Positions 9,547 to 19,280 of a stretch of DNA of 64,000 nt are shown here, piece by piece (the stretch's first letter is position 1; each line of letters starts with the position of its first letter). Origin of the DNA: Acinetobacter calcoaceticus DSM 30006 = CIP 81.8. GTDB taxonomy: Bacteria; Pseudomonadota; Gammaproteobacteria; Pseudomonadales; Moraxellaceae. The stretch spans positions 2,490,340 to 2,554,339 of the forward strand of contig NZ_KB849780.1 in NCBI RefSeq assembly GCF_000368965.1, in the 5' to 3' direction. The notes under the pieces were generated by a model. The model ran no database searches. It saw nothing but the letters and a program-made list of their open reading frames with translations, and had not been told where the DNA came from. Made by a program: the position numbers and the translations under genes.

Positions 9547-9572
9547 CTTTATTTGAAGATTCAAACTTAATA

Positions 9573-10934
9573 TTAAGACTGCTCAGTAATTTTGGTTTTC
9601 AAATTTAATTCTGATTTCTTATGATAAGCCTCATCAGTTTTAGTCTGCCAATCACGTGGCATAAATGAAGTCGATATAATCGCAACCACTGCCATAGAAC
9701 CAATATAAATCATAATTAAGTAAGGGTTACCCTGCCCGATACTTAAAAGTTTCGTCGCAATTAGCGGTGCTAAACCACCACCAAGCACTCCAGCTAGCTG
9801 TACCGAAATTGAGATTCCGCTATAACGAATTTCTGCCGGAAATTGACGTGCAAAAAGCTGAGCTTGTGGTGCATACATAATCGGGAAAACCACACCAATC
9901 GCTAAAACAATTGCCGTCCAGACCAATACAGGATCTTTTGTGTTGAGCATGGTAAAGAATGGATAGCAATAAAGTGCCAATACGCATAACCCAAACATAA
10001 ACATATTGCGTTGACCTACTTTATCTGACAAATGTCCACATAACGGCGTCATAAATAGAATGACCACAGCACCGCAAATGGTGGCAAATAAAATGTCCTG
10101 ACGTGGAATCCCAAGTTGAGCAGTGGTGTAAGCCAACGTAAAGGTTGAAGCAATATAGAACCATGCATTCTCGGCAGCACGCGCCAAAATAATCGTGATG
10201 AGCTGCTTCGGATGATTTTTAAAAACTTGTAAGGCAGGGACTTTAACTTCTTCGGACTGCTGTTTTACTTTTTCAAAATCTGGTGACTCTGGTACTTTCA
10301 CTCGAATGTACCAGCCTACTGCCAGTAAAATAATGCTGGCAAGAAATGGTAAACGCCAACCCCAACTAAACAATGCTTCTTCAGGTAATAACGACACCAG
10401 TCCTAGAGCAATTGAGGCTAACATTAAGCCACCGCCCGTACTGGCTTGAGGCAAACTTCCCCAAAAACCCTTACCGCCTTCGGGTGCATGTTCAACGGCC
10501 ATGAGCACAGCACCACCCCATTCACCGCCCATTGCCATACCTTGAATAAATCTCAAGATGACCAAACCGATTGCAGCCCAGTAACCAATTGACTCGTAAG
10601 TCGGTAATAAGCCAATGAGAACCGTCGGAATCCCCATTAACATTAGCGTTAGTAACAACATTGACTTACGACCAATTTTGTCACCAAAATGACCAAAGAC
10701 TAAACCACCTAGTGGTCGCCCAATAAACCCAACGGCATAAGTTGCAAATGCAGCAAGTACACCTGTAAGTGCATCCAGATTTGGGAAAAATAATTTATTA
10801 AAGATGAGAGCTGCTGCTGCGCCATAAATAAAGAAGTCATACCACTCAATGGTAGTACCGACCATGCTAGAGATACCTGCTAATCGATGTGACGACTTTT
10901 TAGAATGTGAACCGTTTCCTTGTATTGTTTGCAT
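9573..10934 (-). CDS. MFS transporter, metabolite:H+ symporter (MHS) family
   Basis: 453 residues with about 12 hydrophobic segments. The N-terminal signature GTTIEWYDFFIYGAAAALIF and the loop FGHFGDKIGRKSMLL are typical of the MHS family (ProP, ShiA, alpha-ketoglutarate permeases). The cytosolic tail is rich in Lys and Thr. It lies 122 bp downstream of the valine-catabolism genes on the same strand, so import of a branched-chain acid or intermediate is the best guess. The substrate cannot be read from sequence. Confidence 0.85.
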   Translation of the reverse strand: MQTIQGNGSHSKKSSHRLAGISSMVGTTIEWYDFFIYGAAAALIFNKLFFPNLDALTGVLAAFATYAVGFIGRPLGGLVFGHFGDKIGRKSMLLLTLMLMGIPTVLIGLLPTYESIGYWAAIGLVILRFIQGMAMGGEWGGAVLMAVEHAPEGGKGFWGSLPQASTGGGLMLASIALGLVSLLPEEALFSWGWRLPFLASIILLAVGWYIRVKVPESPDFEKVKQQSEEVKVPALQVFKNHPKQLITIILARAAENAWFYIASTFTLAYTTAQLGIPRQDILFATICGAVVILFMTPLCGHLSDKVGQRNMFMFGLCVLALYCYPFFTMLNTKDPVLVWTAIVLAIGVVFPIMYAPQAQLFARQFPAEIRYSGISISVQLAGVLGGGLAPLIATKLLSIGQGNPYLIMIYIGSMAVVAIISTSFMPRDWQTKTDEAYHKKSELNLKTKITEQS

Positions 10935-11056
10935 CGCAATTTCCTTTCTTGGATTTTCTTGTTTTGTCTTTTTTATGCTTATGACCAGCCCTGACCATAA
11001 GCATTTTCAGGTCTCGCTTTATCTCCTTAAGCTTTTTATATTGTTGTAATGCGGGC

Positions 11057-12082
11057 TTAGCTTAGCTTTTCTAAAATTTGCTCTAGCTCCGGATTACGTT
11101 CTTGCCACTGTGGTTGTTTATCTTTATCGACAATGAGTGCACGAACGCCCTCAATAAAGTCACCATGCTCAAACCAGATATCCTGTAAATCACGCTCAAG
11201 TTGCATACATTGCGGCAAAGAAAGCCCACGGCCTAAATGTTGCAGCTTCAAACTCGTTTGTTTGGCAATAAATGAACGTTGCTGCAAAATGCTGAGCATC
11301 TTGCTAGTCCAAGTTTTTAAGCTTTCATCTTTTTCATTTTCAAGACTTTGTTCAATTTCATCTAAATGCTGAAAACCGAAATGTTTACGAATACCTTCCG
11401 CCAATTGTTTTAATTCACTTTCGGCAGGACGAGTAATAAATCGAGTAATGATCTGCTCAATTCCTTCTTTACTTAAACTTGGCGTATCAACAAGTGCTTC
11501 TTGCAATGCTTGTAACTGCTCGCTTGGCACATGGTAGTCAATTAAATCGAGATAGAGTGCATCGCTACTGCTGATCTGCTCACCCGTAATTGCCATATAA
11601 ACGCCGATATCATCAAGTCGAGACAGGAAGTGTGTTGCTCCAACGTCTGGGAAAAAACCAATGGCAGTTTCAGGCATGGCAAATCTAGACTTTTCACTGC
11701 TCACGACAATATGACAAGCCTGAGCTAAACCAAAACCACCACCTAACACATAGCCATCAAGCACAACGCTGACTGGCTTTTCATATTCACGCAGCGTGGT
11801 CAGCATTTTATATTCGGCACTAAAATAGCCTTTATAGTCAGCCGTGCCATTTTTATAACTGTCGTAAAGATAGCGAATATCTCCACCTGCACAGAAAGCC
11901 TTTGGACTATTTGACTTAATTAATACTGCCTGAACAGCAACATCATTTCGCCACAGTTCCAATTGGGCACCAATACCTTCAATCATATCTAGTGACAATG
12001 CATTGAGATGAGTCACACGGTCTAGAGTAATAATGCCCAACTTACCTTGCTGCTCAATCATTAAGTGATTTTCTGTATTCAT
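11057..12082 (-). CDS. 3-hydroxyisobutyryl-CoA hydrolase
   Basis: 341 residues of the enoyl-CoA hydratase/isomerase superfamily with the hydrolase-type layout: oxyanion-hole segments KAFCAGGDIRYLYDSY and VLGGGFGLAQA, the conserved Glu in MPETAIGFFPDVGATHFLSRL, and a C-terminal ~150-residue extension that short hydratases lack. It releases free 3-hydroxyisobutyrate from its CoA ester in valine breakdown, providing substrate for MmsB. The gap to the next upstream operon gene is 12 bp. Confidence 0.88.
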   Translation of the reverse strand: MNTENHLMIEQQGKLGIITLDRVTHLNALSLDMIEGIGAQLELWRNDVAVQAVLIKSNSPKAFCAGGDIRYLYDSYKNGTADYKGYFSAEYKMLTTLREYEKPVSVVLDGYVLGGGFGLAQACHIVVSSEKSRFAMPETAIGFFPDVGATHFLSRLDDIGVYMAITGEQISSSDALYLDLIDYHVPSEQLQALQEALVDTPSLSKEGIEQIITRFITRPAESELKQLAEGIRKHFGFQHLDEIEQSLENEKDESLKTWTSKMLSILQQRSFIAKQTSLKLQHLGRGLSLPQCMQLERDLQDIWFEHGDFIEGVRALIVDKDKQPQWQERNPELEQILEKLS

Positions 12083-12094
12083 TTTATTGATCTC

Positions 12095-12868
12095 TTATTG
12101 ATTTTTAAAATTTGGCTGGCGTTTTTCAACGAAAGCCTGCATTCCTTCTTTTTGATCAGATGTCGCAAAAATTGAATGGAACATACGTCGCTCAAAGCGT
12201 AAACCTTCTGTGAGATTCACTTCATAAGCTCGGTTAATGGTTTCTTTGAGCATCATGTTTGCAGTTAAAGATCGTGCTGCAATTTTTTCTGCGGCTTGCA
12301 GGGTTTGTTCAAGTAATTCTTCTTTACTAAAAACACGTGCAACCAGCCCACTTTGCTCTGCCTCTACTGCGCCCATTTGTCGCGCGGTAAAGCACATTTC
12401 CATTGCTTTGGCTTTACCAATCGCATGAGTTAAACGCTGTGTACCACCAATACCCGGAATTACGCCTAAAGTAACTTCGGGTAAGCCAAACTTGGCATTG
12501 TCAGCACAATAGATAAAGTCACACATGAGCGCTAATTCACAGCCGCCGCCCAACGCATAACCACTGACTGCTGCAATTAAAGGTTTACGGCGCTGTGCGA
12601 TACGGTCGGCAAGATGGAAAAAGTCATCAAAATAAATATCTGGAAATGCCAAATCAGCCATTTCTTTAATGTCTGCACCTGCGGCAAAAGCTTTTTCAGA
12701 ACCTGCCAATACCATGCAACCAATTTCGCGGTCTTTTTCGAGCTGATCTAATGCCTGATTAATTTCACTAATTAATTCACTGTTTAAAGCATTGAGCGCT
12801 TGAGGGCGATTTAATGTAATCAGTCCAACCCCATTACGCTTTTCTAATAAAATACTTTGCCACTGCAT
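12095..12868 (-). CDS. Enoyl-CoA hydratase (valine pathway)
   Basis: 257 residues, the classical crotonase length. The oxyanion-hole motif is EKAFAAGADIKEMADL, then YALGGGCELALMCD and GLPEVTLGVIPGIGGTQRL, with two catalytic-type acidic residues. It hydrates methacrylyl-CoA (inferred from operon position between the acyl-CoA dehydrogenase and the hydroxyisobutyryl-CoA hydrolase). Start 12868 follows an AAGGAATAA ribosome site. Gaps to neighbours are 12 and 21 bp. Confidence 0.9.
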   Translation of the reverse strand: MQWQSILLEKRNGVGLITLNRPQALNALNSELISEINQALDQLEKDREIGCMVLAGSEKAFAAGADIKEMADLAFPDIYFDDFFHLADRIAQRRKPLIAAVSGYALGGGCELALMCDFIYCADNAKFGLPEVTLGVIPGIGGTQRLTHAIGKAKAMEMCFTARQMGAVEAEQSGLVARVFSKEELLEQTLQAAEKIAARSLTANMMLKETINRAYEVNLTEGLRFERRMFHSIFATSDQKEGMQAFVEKRQPNFKNQ

Positions 12869-12889
12869 GATTTATTCCTTGTTCTGGTT

Positions 12890-14017
12890 TTATAGACTAC
12901 GTGCGATGACTAAACGTTGAATATCGCTCGTGCCTTCGTAAATTTGACAAATTCTGGCATCACGATAAATGCGCTCAATCGGAAAGTCTTTCAAATAGCC
13001 ATAGCCACCAAACACTTGTAAGGCGCTCGAACACACTCGCTCCGTCATTTCCGAAGCAAATAGCTTAGCCATTGAAGCTTCATTTAGACACGGTTGGCCT
13101 GCTTCTTTTAAACGTGCAGCGTAGTGAACAAGTTGTCTGGCAGCTTCAATTTCGGTTGCCATACTAGCAAGGCGAAACGCGATAGCTTGATGCTCAAAAA
13201 TCGGTTTGCCAAAAGTAATACGCTCTTTGGCATAGCGAGTTGCTTCTTCGAGCGCCGCACGTGCCAGACCCACTGCCTGCGCGGCAATGCCGATACGACC
13301 ACCTTCTAAATTGGCAAGTGCAATTTTTAAACCTTCGCCTTCTTTGCCAAGCATGAGACTTTTATGAATGCGCACATCAGTCAGAGCAATCTGGCAAGTA
13401 TCGGATGCGTGCAGGCCTAGTTTTTCTTCAACACGAATCACTTCGTAACCCGGTGTATCGCGTGGGACTAAAAATGCGCTAATGCCCTTTTTACCTGCGC
13501 TAGGGTCGGTCACTGCAAACACAATAATTACGCCTGCATTGTTGCCAGAGGTAATAAACTGCTTGGCGCCATTTAAAATGTAATCATCGCCATCTTTAAC
13601 CGCACGAGTTTTAAGTGCCGCTGCGTCTGAGCCTGTATGCGGTTCAGTTAAGGCAAAAGCACCGATCATTTCACCTTGCGCCAAAGGCTTTAAGAAACGC
13701 TCTTTTTGCTCATCGGTACCAAATTTTAAAATAGGCACACAGCCAACCGAGTTATGTACACTCATGATGGTTGAGGTCGCACCATCTGCTGCTGCGACTT
13801 CTTCGAGTGCCAATACATAGGCTAAATTACCCGTGTCTGAACCGCCCCATTGCTCTGAAACAAGCATGCCCATAAAACCAAGTTGCCCCATTTGAGCCAA
13901 GGTTTCCTTTGGGAAGGTCCCATCTCGATCCCAATCACTGGCATTGGGCTTAATTTGTTCTTGGGCGAAACTTTTCGCCATATCACGAATGAGTAATTGT
14001 TCTTCGGTAAATTGCAT
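12890..14017 (-). CDS. Acyl-CoA dehydrogenase, likely isobutyryl-CoA dehydrogenase
   Basis: 375 residues, standard length. It shows the FAD/acyl-CoA site [26 protein letters not shown], the C-terminal signature [42 protein letters not shown], and a catalytic Glu in YEGT. It oxidises isobutyryl-CoA to methacrylyl-CoA and passes electrons to ETF (family knowledge; substrate assigned from the mmsAB context). It is in the same operon as the hydratase and synthetase. Confidence 0.9.
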   Translation of the reverse strand: MQFTEEQLLIRDMAKSFAQEQIKPNASDWDRDGTFPKETLAQMGQLGFMGMLVSEQWGGSDTGNLAYVLALEEVAAADGATSTIMSVHNSVGCVPILKFGTDEQKERFLKPLAQGEMIGAFALTEPHTGSDAAALKTRAVKDGDDYILNGAKQFITSGNNAGVIIVFAVTDPSAGKKGISAFLVPRDTPGYEVIRVEEKLGLHASDTCQIALTDVRIHKSLMLGKEGEGLKIALANLEGGRIGIAAQAVGLARAALEEATRYAKERITFGKPIFEHQAIAFRLASMATEIEAARQLVHYAARLKEAGQPCLNEASMAKLFASEMTERVCSSALQVFGGYGYLKDFPIERIYRDARICQIYEGTSDIQRLVIARSL

Positions 14018-14028
14018 TGTTATTTCCT

Positions 14029-15678
14029 TTACCCTGCTTTAGCTTGTTGTTTAGCAATTTCTTGATTACGCAATAAAAAGCGCTGAATTTTACCACTTGG
14101 AGTTTTAGGTAATTCACTCACAAATTCAACTAAACGTGGGTAAGCATGTGCAGAAAGTCGTCTTTTAACAAATTGGCTAAGTTGTTCAGCAAGCGCATCT
14201 GAGGGTTGAGCATCGGCAGCTAAAATCACGAATGCTTTAACGACTTCGGTACGATCTGGGTCAGGCACACCAATCACTGCTGCTTCAATGACAGCATCAT
14301 GTTCGAGTAAGGCACTTTCCACATCAAAAGGTCCAATGCGATAACCCGATGTCGTGATCACATCATCACTGCGTCCAACAAAGCTCATGCTGCCATCGGG
14401 ATGTAACTCGGCAGTGTCTCCAGTTAAGTAGTAATGCCCTACAAAAGGTGATTTGCGGCTTTCTTTATAGCCACTGAACCACATCATTGGAGACTGGCTA
14501 ATATCCACCGCTAAAATTCCTGGTGTATCTGCAGGCAGTTCTTCACCCTGTTCATTAACAATCGCAACACGATAGCCCGGACTTGGGAAACCTGCTGAAC
14601 CGGCATGAATTTCATGTTTTAAACCATGATGATTACACACCACCATGCCCACTTCGGTTTGTCCGTAGTGATCATAAATCGGAGCATCTAAGACTTGTTT
14701 AAACCAGCGAATTACTTCTGGGTTAAGCGGCTCACCTGCACTGCTAACGACACGGAATAGCCCTTTTAACGGCGCCATTTGTGCTGGATCAGCCGCCATC
14801 ATCATACGGTAGGCCGTCGGTGCACCTGCCAAATTGTTAATTTTATAATCTTTCACAATTTGACATAGGCTATCTGTGCTGAAACCACCTTCATAGAACA
14901 AAGTAGCGTGGCCTAAAAATAACGGCCCAGTAATCGCATAGTACAGACCATAAGCCCAACCCGGATCGGCAATATTCCAAAACGAATCTTCTTCGGTTAA
15001 ACCAATGGCATCTTGCATATATCGACCAACGGCAATCAATGCTTTTAACGGCACTTCCAAAGGTTTCGCTGGCCCTGTAGTGCCTGAAGTAAACATCAAT
15101 AAAAATGGATCTTGGATGCTACGCATGACCAAATCGCATTGATCAGACTGCTGCTTAACTTCATTCCAGAAATTAAAATCATCTGCTTTGAGCGGAGTAC
15201 CTTGCACATCGGCAACCGTCACAATTGGAGGGCAATTCTCAATTTCATCAAGCTTACTGCGGTTACCTACATCGGTCACCACCAACTTGCTTTGTGCAAG
15301 CTGAATACGGTGCTCAATCGCCTTTGGACCAAACGCAGTAAATAGTGGCTGGTAAACAGCACCAATTCGCCAAGCTGCAAAAATGGTCACGATCAGTTCA
15401 GGTGTTCTTGGTAATAAACCTGAAATACGGTCGCCTGCTTTCACACCTTGTGATTTTAAAAAGTTGGCAAACTGACTTGACCATTCTTTTAGTTCACGGA
15501 AGGTATACTGTTCTTTTCGGCCGTCTTTTCCTTGCCAATACAGCGCAATTTTGTCGCCATCTGCGTGTCGATCACAGCATTCATAACAAGCATTTAAAGC
15601 ATCGAGTGAACCTGATAACATTTTTTTTGCAGTACTTTCCAAATCGAAAGCCTGTGCAGCATTTTGATAATCCATCAT
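14029..15678 (-). CDS. Acyl-CoA synthetase (AMP-forming) of the valine operon
   Basis: 549 residues, ANL superfamily, acetyl/propionyl/isobutyryl-CoA synthetase type. It has the P-loop [74 protein letters not shown] and the C-terminal catalytic lysine in [15 protein letters not shown]. It is preceded by GAGGGAAAAGAT. It probably activates a short branched acid (isobutyrate or similar) into the pathway. Gap to the dehydrogenase gene is 11 bp. Confidence 0.87.
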   Translation of the reverse strand: MMDYQNAAQAFDLESTAKKMLSGSLDALNACYECCDRHADGDKIALYWQGKDGRKEQYTFRELKEWSSQFANFLKSQGVKAGDRISGLLPRTPELIVTIFAAWRIGAVYQPLFTAFGPKAIEHRIQLAQSKLVVTDVGNRSKLDEIENCPPIVTVADVQGTPLKADDFNFWNEVKQQSDQCDLVMRSIQDPFLLMFTSGTTGPAKPLEVPLKALIAVGRYMQDAIGLTEEDSFWNIADPGWAYGLYYAITGPLFLGHATLFYEGGFSTDSLCQIVKDYKINNLAGAPTAYRMMMAADPAQMAPLKGLFRVVSSAGEPLNPEVIRWFKQVLDAPIYDHYGQTEVGMVVCNHHGLKHEIHAGSAGFPSPGYRVAIVNEQGEELPADTPGILAVDISQSPMMWFSGYKESRKSPFVGHYYLTGDTAELHPDGSMSFVGRSDDVITTSGYRIGPFDVESALLEHDAVIEAAVIGVPDPDRTEVVKAFVILAADAQPSDALAEQLSQFVKRRLSAHAYPRLVEFVSELPKTPSGKIQRFLLRNQEIAKQQAKAG

Positions 15679-15755
15679 ATCTTTTCCCTCAGTCCGGATT
15701 TGTTGTTATTCACGACAGGGTTTAATTGAGTTAAAGCCATCCTTTGGCTTTGCCG

Positions 15756-16646
15756 TTATGCCTCTTGAGGCAGGTATTGCTGAATAATGCTCGAAAAATC
15801 GAGATTGGCATTACCACGCATGCACATTTGCTGATAGAGCTGCTGCACCATACCACCGAGTAAAATCGGCTGTTTAACTTGACCTGCGGCCTCTACCGCA
15901 AGTCCTAAATCTTTCAACATCAGCTGAGTTGCAAAACCGTCTTGATAGCCTCGAGATGCTGGGGCATTTTCATTAATATGCGGCCATGGGTTACACACAT
16001 CCGAGCTCCAGCAACGACCGCTTGAGCTATTAATGACACCTGCCAATGCTTGTGGGTCAATGCCTAGCTTCACACCGAGTGCCATACCTTCGGCAACGGC
16101 AGCCATTGAAATACCCAAGATGAGGTTATTGCAAATTTTGGCAATTTGGCCTGCACCGACCTCACCACAATGAACAATATTTTTGCCCATGTGGCTGAGC
16201 ACAGGTTTCACTTCATTAAAAGTTTGCTCATCGGCACCCACCATAAAGGTTAAAGTTCCCGCTTGAGCACCAATGGTCCCACCAGAGACTGGCGCATCAC
16301 AGATTTTAATATTTTTGCTATGTGCAACAGCAGTAATATCTTTAATGGTTTGCGGATCAATGGTACTGCTATCAATGCATAAGCTACCTGCTTTTAGCAC
16401 TTCCAAGACACCATTTTCACCTAAGTAAACTTCTTTAACATGCTTTGCCGCAGGTAACATGGTAATGACCACATCAGCTTGTTTTGCTGCTGCCTGCGGG
16501 CTGTCGCATACTACGCCACCCGCCTCGGCGAAGTGCTGAATAGCAACTTCACTGAGGTCATAACCATAAACTTTGATTCCGGCTTTCAGTAGGTTATGGG
16601 CCATTCTGCCGCCCATATTCCCTAAACCGATAAAGGCGATATTCAT
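15756..16646 (-). CDS. mmsB: 3-hydroxyisobutyrate dehydrogenase
   Basis: 296 residues. The NAD-binding GxGxxG motif is in IAFIGLGNMGGRMAHNLLKAG. The substrate motif DAPVSGGTIGAQAGTLTFMVG and the catalytic lysine region GAGQIAKICNNLILG mark the beta-hydroxyacid dehydrogenase family. It oxidises 3-hydroxyisobutyrate to methylmalonate semialdehyde, the MmsA substrate; its stop-to-start distance to mmsA is 11 bp. Confidence 0.94.
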   Translation of the reverse strand: MNIAFIGLGNMGGRMAHNLLKAGIKVYGYDLSEVAIQHFAEAGGVVCDSPQAAAKQADVVITMLPAAKHVKEVYLGENGVLEVLKAGSLCIDSSTIDPQTIKDITAVAHSKNIKICDAPVSGGTIGAQAGTLTFMVGADEQTFNEVKPVLSHMGKNIVHCGEVGAGQIAKICNNLILGISMAAVAEGMALGVKLGIDPQALAGVINSSSGRCWSSDVCNPWPHINENAPASRGYQDGFATQLMLKDLGLAVEAAGQVKQPILLGGMVQQLYQQMCMRGNANLDFSSIIQQYLPQEA

Positions 16647-16657
16647 CCGTGATCCCC

Positions 16658-18175
16658 TTAACGTAAACTAATGGTTGTGTTTACTGCACCAACCTCATGG
16701 CTGTCTTCAAACCAGCGACTGGTAATGGTTTTGGTTTGGGTATAGAACTGCACAGCTTGTTTGCCGTATGGTCCCAAATCACCAAGTTTTGAACCTCTTG
16801 AACCCGTAAAACTAAAGAAAGGCACTGGTACAGGAATTGGAATGTTGATACCAACTTGACCAATATCAATTAAGTTTTGGAAAGTACGTGCAATCGCACC
16901 GCTTTGCGTAAATAAGCCGACACCGTTACCAAATGGGTTGGCATTGATTAAAGCAATCGCTTCCTCAAGGGTGTCTACGCAAATAATTGAAAGTACAGGC
17001 CCAAAGACTTCTTCTTTATAAATACGCATGTCGGTATTTACGCCACTAAAAATCGTTGCGCCTACGAAGTTACCCGATTCATAGCCTTGAACTTGAACAT
17101 CGCGACCATCGAGCAGTAACTCTGCACCTTGCTCAACACCGCTATTAATTAAATCAATCACACGCGCTTTGGCACGTTTTGAAATGACAGGGCCAATATC
17201 GGTATTCGGCTCATGGCCTGCATTCACTTTTAAGGTTTTCGCTTTTTCGACTAATTCTTGAATCCACTGCTTGCTTTCACCCACCATGACTGCAACCGAC
17301 AATGCCATACAGCGCTGCCCTGCTGCACCAAACGCTGCGCCCACCAAGGCATTTAAGGTTTGTTCTTTATTGGCATCTGGCATGACAGCCACATGGTTTT
17401 TTGCACCCATCATCGACTGCACACGTTTGCCATGTTGCCCTGCAAGGTTATAAACATGCGTTCCAACCGCAGTTGAGCCAACAAATGAAATGGCTTTAAT
17501 GTCTTTATGCGTACATAAACGATCAACAACTTCTTTACCACCATGCACAACGTTGAGCACACCTGCTGGAACACCTGCTTGAATCGCAAGTTCAACGAGC
17601 ATCATGGTCGATAACGGGTCTTGTTCTGATGGTTTTAAAACAAAGGTATTGCCACAAACGATCGCCATTGGGAACATCCACAGTGGAATCATCGCTGGAA
17701 AGTTAAACGGCGTAATGCCGGCACACACACCCAAAGGTTGCTGCAAGGTATAAGTGTCTACACCACGTGCCACACCCTCGACATATTCACCCATTTGTAG
17801 AGTACCGATTGAACAAGCATGTTCAACCACTTCTAAACCACGTTGAATATCGCCTTCAGCATCTGCCAAGGTTTTGCCTTGTTCAGCCGTCAGTACTTGC
17901 GCAATTTCCTTCATGTTGGCACGAATCAAATCTTGCAGTTTAAGCATGATGCGCATACGTGCCTGAATTGGGGTTTGGCGCCAAGAAGCAAAAGCATCTT
18001 GTGCAGCTTGAATAGCAGCATCGACTTCTTGAACCGTTGCAAATGGTACACGACCAATCACTTCTTGAGTTGCAGGGTTAACAATGTCTTGCCATTCCTG
18101 TGTTTTAGATTCGATAAAGTTTCCGTTAATGAGTAATTTAGCGGTTTCCAATTCGATTTTTTGGATTGTGTTCAT
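16658..18175 (-). CDS. mmsA: Methylmalonate-semialdehyde dehydrogenase, CoA-acylating
   Basis: 505 residues from ATG 18175, chosen because GGAGAGG lies just upstream; an ATG at 18193 would add six residues inside that ribosome site. It has aldehyde dehydrogenase features: FNFPAMIPLWMFP, the NAD-binding FVGSTAVGTHVY, and catalytic cysteine in GAAGQRCMALSVAV. The RSR/GSKLGDLGPYGKQAVQFYTQTKT tail is characteristic of MMSDH. It converts methylmalonate semialdehyde to propionyl-CoA, which links this operon to the 2-methylcitrate operon further along the window. It is the first gene of the operon, divergent from the LysR regulator. Confidence 0.95.
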   Translation of the reverse strand: MNTIQKIELETAKLLINGNFIESKTQEWQDIVNPATQEVIGRVPFATVQEVDAAIQAAQDAFASWRQTPIQARMRIMLKLQDLIRANMKEIAQVLTAEQGKTLADAEGDIQRGLEVVEHACSIGTLQMGEYVEGVARGVDTYTLQQPLGVCAGITPFNFPAMIPLWMFPMAIVCGNTFVLKPSEQDPLSTMMLVELAIQAGVPAGVLNVVHGGKEVVDRLCTHKDIKAISFVGSTAVGTHVYNLAGQHGKRVQSMMGAKNHVAVMPDANKEQTLNALVGAAFGAAGQRCMALSVAVMVGESKQWIQELVEKAKTLKVNAGHEPNTDIGPVISKRAKARVIDLINSGVEQGAELLLDGRDVQVQGYESGNFVGATIFSGVNTDMRIYKEEVFGPVLSIICVDTLEEAIALINANPFGNGVGLFTQSGAIARTFQNLIDIGQVGINIPIPVPVPFFSFTGSRGSKLGDLGPYGKQAVQFYTQTKTITSRWFEDSHEVGAVNTTISLR

Positions 18176-18298
18176 AACCTCTCCGTAGGCCATATTTTTA
18201 TTGTGTTCAATTATTAGAAAATACTTTTTCGACGTATTTTCTTTATTTCAGTTTCAATTGAGACTAACAAAGAAATCTTTGACCACCAACGCAAATTC

Positions 18299-18326
18299 AT
18301 GCACGATTGATGTGCAAATATGCACA
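18299..18326. promoter_or_regulatory. LysR-type operator between mmsA and its regulator
   Basis: Overlapping GTGCA/TGCAC dyads: TGCAC-N7-GTGCA followed by TGTGCA-AATA-TGCACA (18311-18326). They lie 15-43 bp upstream of the LysR-type gene in the 166-bp divergent promoter region, as expected for autoregulation plus control of mmsA. Confidence 0.6.
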
Positions 18327-18341
18327 GGGATTACAATAAAA

Positions 18342-19223
18342 ATGAAAGTGGATTGGGATCATCTACATTTTTTTCTGGTTTTAGCTCGCACTAAAACTCT
18401 AACCAATGCTGCGCGTATTATTGGGGTAGAGCATAGTACGGTTGCAAGACGGATTCAGGCCCTAGAACTTGCTTTAGGTACAACACTCTTTAAGCGTGAA
18501 GCGACTGGTTATGAACTGACACTTGAAGGGATGGCACTTGTTCCTCGAGTTGAGCAAATGGAACAAGCTTTTTTACAAATTGAAAAACCACATCAACCTT
18601 TGCAAGGTCGTGTGCGAATTGGCACACCTGAAGGCTTTGGAACTGCGTTTTTAGCCCGCTTACTGGCTGAGTTCTCTATTCAGTATCCACTGCTTACCAT
18701 CGACCTGATTCCAGTGCCGAAAATGATTAAGCTCTCACACCGTGAAGCAGATATTGTGGTGTCAATTGACCGCCCCACTTCTGGGCCATATATCATTACG
18801 CGCTTGTCTGACTATTGTTTAAAGATTTATGGTAGCCAAAACTATCTGACTCAGAACCCACCTATTCGCGGTTTAGAAGATTTAACCCAGCATCGCTTCG
18901 TGAATTATATTGATGATCTGGTCTATAGCCCCGAGCTGTACTGTTTAGAACGATTGCCCTTAAAGCTTAATGCCAACTTCCGTAGCAGCAGTATTTTGGC
19001 TCAACAAATTGCAGTAAGTGCTGGTGCAGGGCTTGCGATTTTGCCCAAGTTTTTGGCAGATGATAAACCGGAACTTGAAGAAGTGTTAGAGCAGCAAGTT
19101 CGCTTTACCCATACGTTCTGGATGTTGACCTTTGTTGATTTACAACATGAACCGCGCATCAAATTAGTTTGGGATTATCTACGCAAACAAGCCGATAAAT
19201 ATCAACATTTATTGGTTGATTAA
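18342..19223 (+). CDS. LysR-family transcriptional regulator of the valine operon
   Basis: 293 residues from ATG 18342 (the frame stays open upstream to 18201, but the LTTR helix-turn-helix starts here: MKVDWDHLHFFLVLARTKTLTNAARIIGVEHSTVARRIQALE). The rest is a periplasmic-binding-protein-like effector domain. Divergent orientation to mmsA implies it controls that operon in response to a pathway intermediate. A good terminator follows. Confidence 0.88.
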   Translation: MKVDWDHLHFFLVLARTKTLTNAARIIGVEHSTVARRIQALELALGTTLFKREATGYELTLEGMALVPRVEQMEQAFLQIEKPHQPLQGRVRIGTPEGFGTAFLARLLAEFSIQYPLLTIDLIPVPKMIKLSHREADIVVSIDRPTSGPYIITRLSDYCLKIYGSQNYLTQNPPIRGLEDLTQHRFVNYIDDLVYSPELYCLERLPLKLNANFRSSSILAQQIAVSAGAGLAILPKFLADDKPELEEVLEQQVRFTHTFWMLTFVDLQHEPRIKLVWDYLRKQADKYQHLLVD

Positions 19224-19234
19224 AGAGTCTAAAT

Positions 19235-19266
19235 AAAAAAGCCAATCATGATTGATTGGCTTTTTT
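19235..19266. terminator. Bidirectional terminator
   Basis: AAAAAAGCCAATCA-TGATTGATTGGCTTTTTT-type stem between convergent regulator and permease genes. A near-identical terminator recurs at 21049-21078, part of the duplicated permease unit. Confidence 0.85.
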
Positions 19267-19280
19267 AAAATTATTAATAA

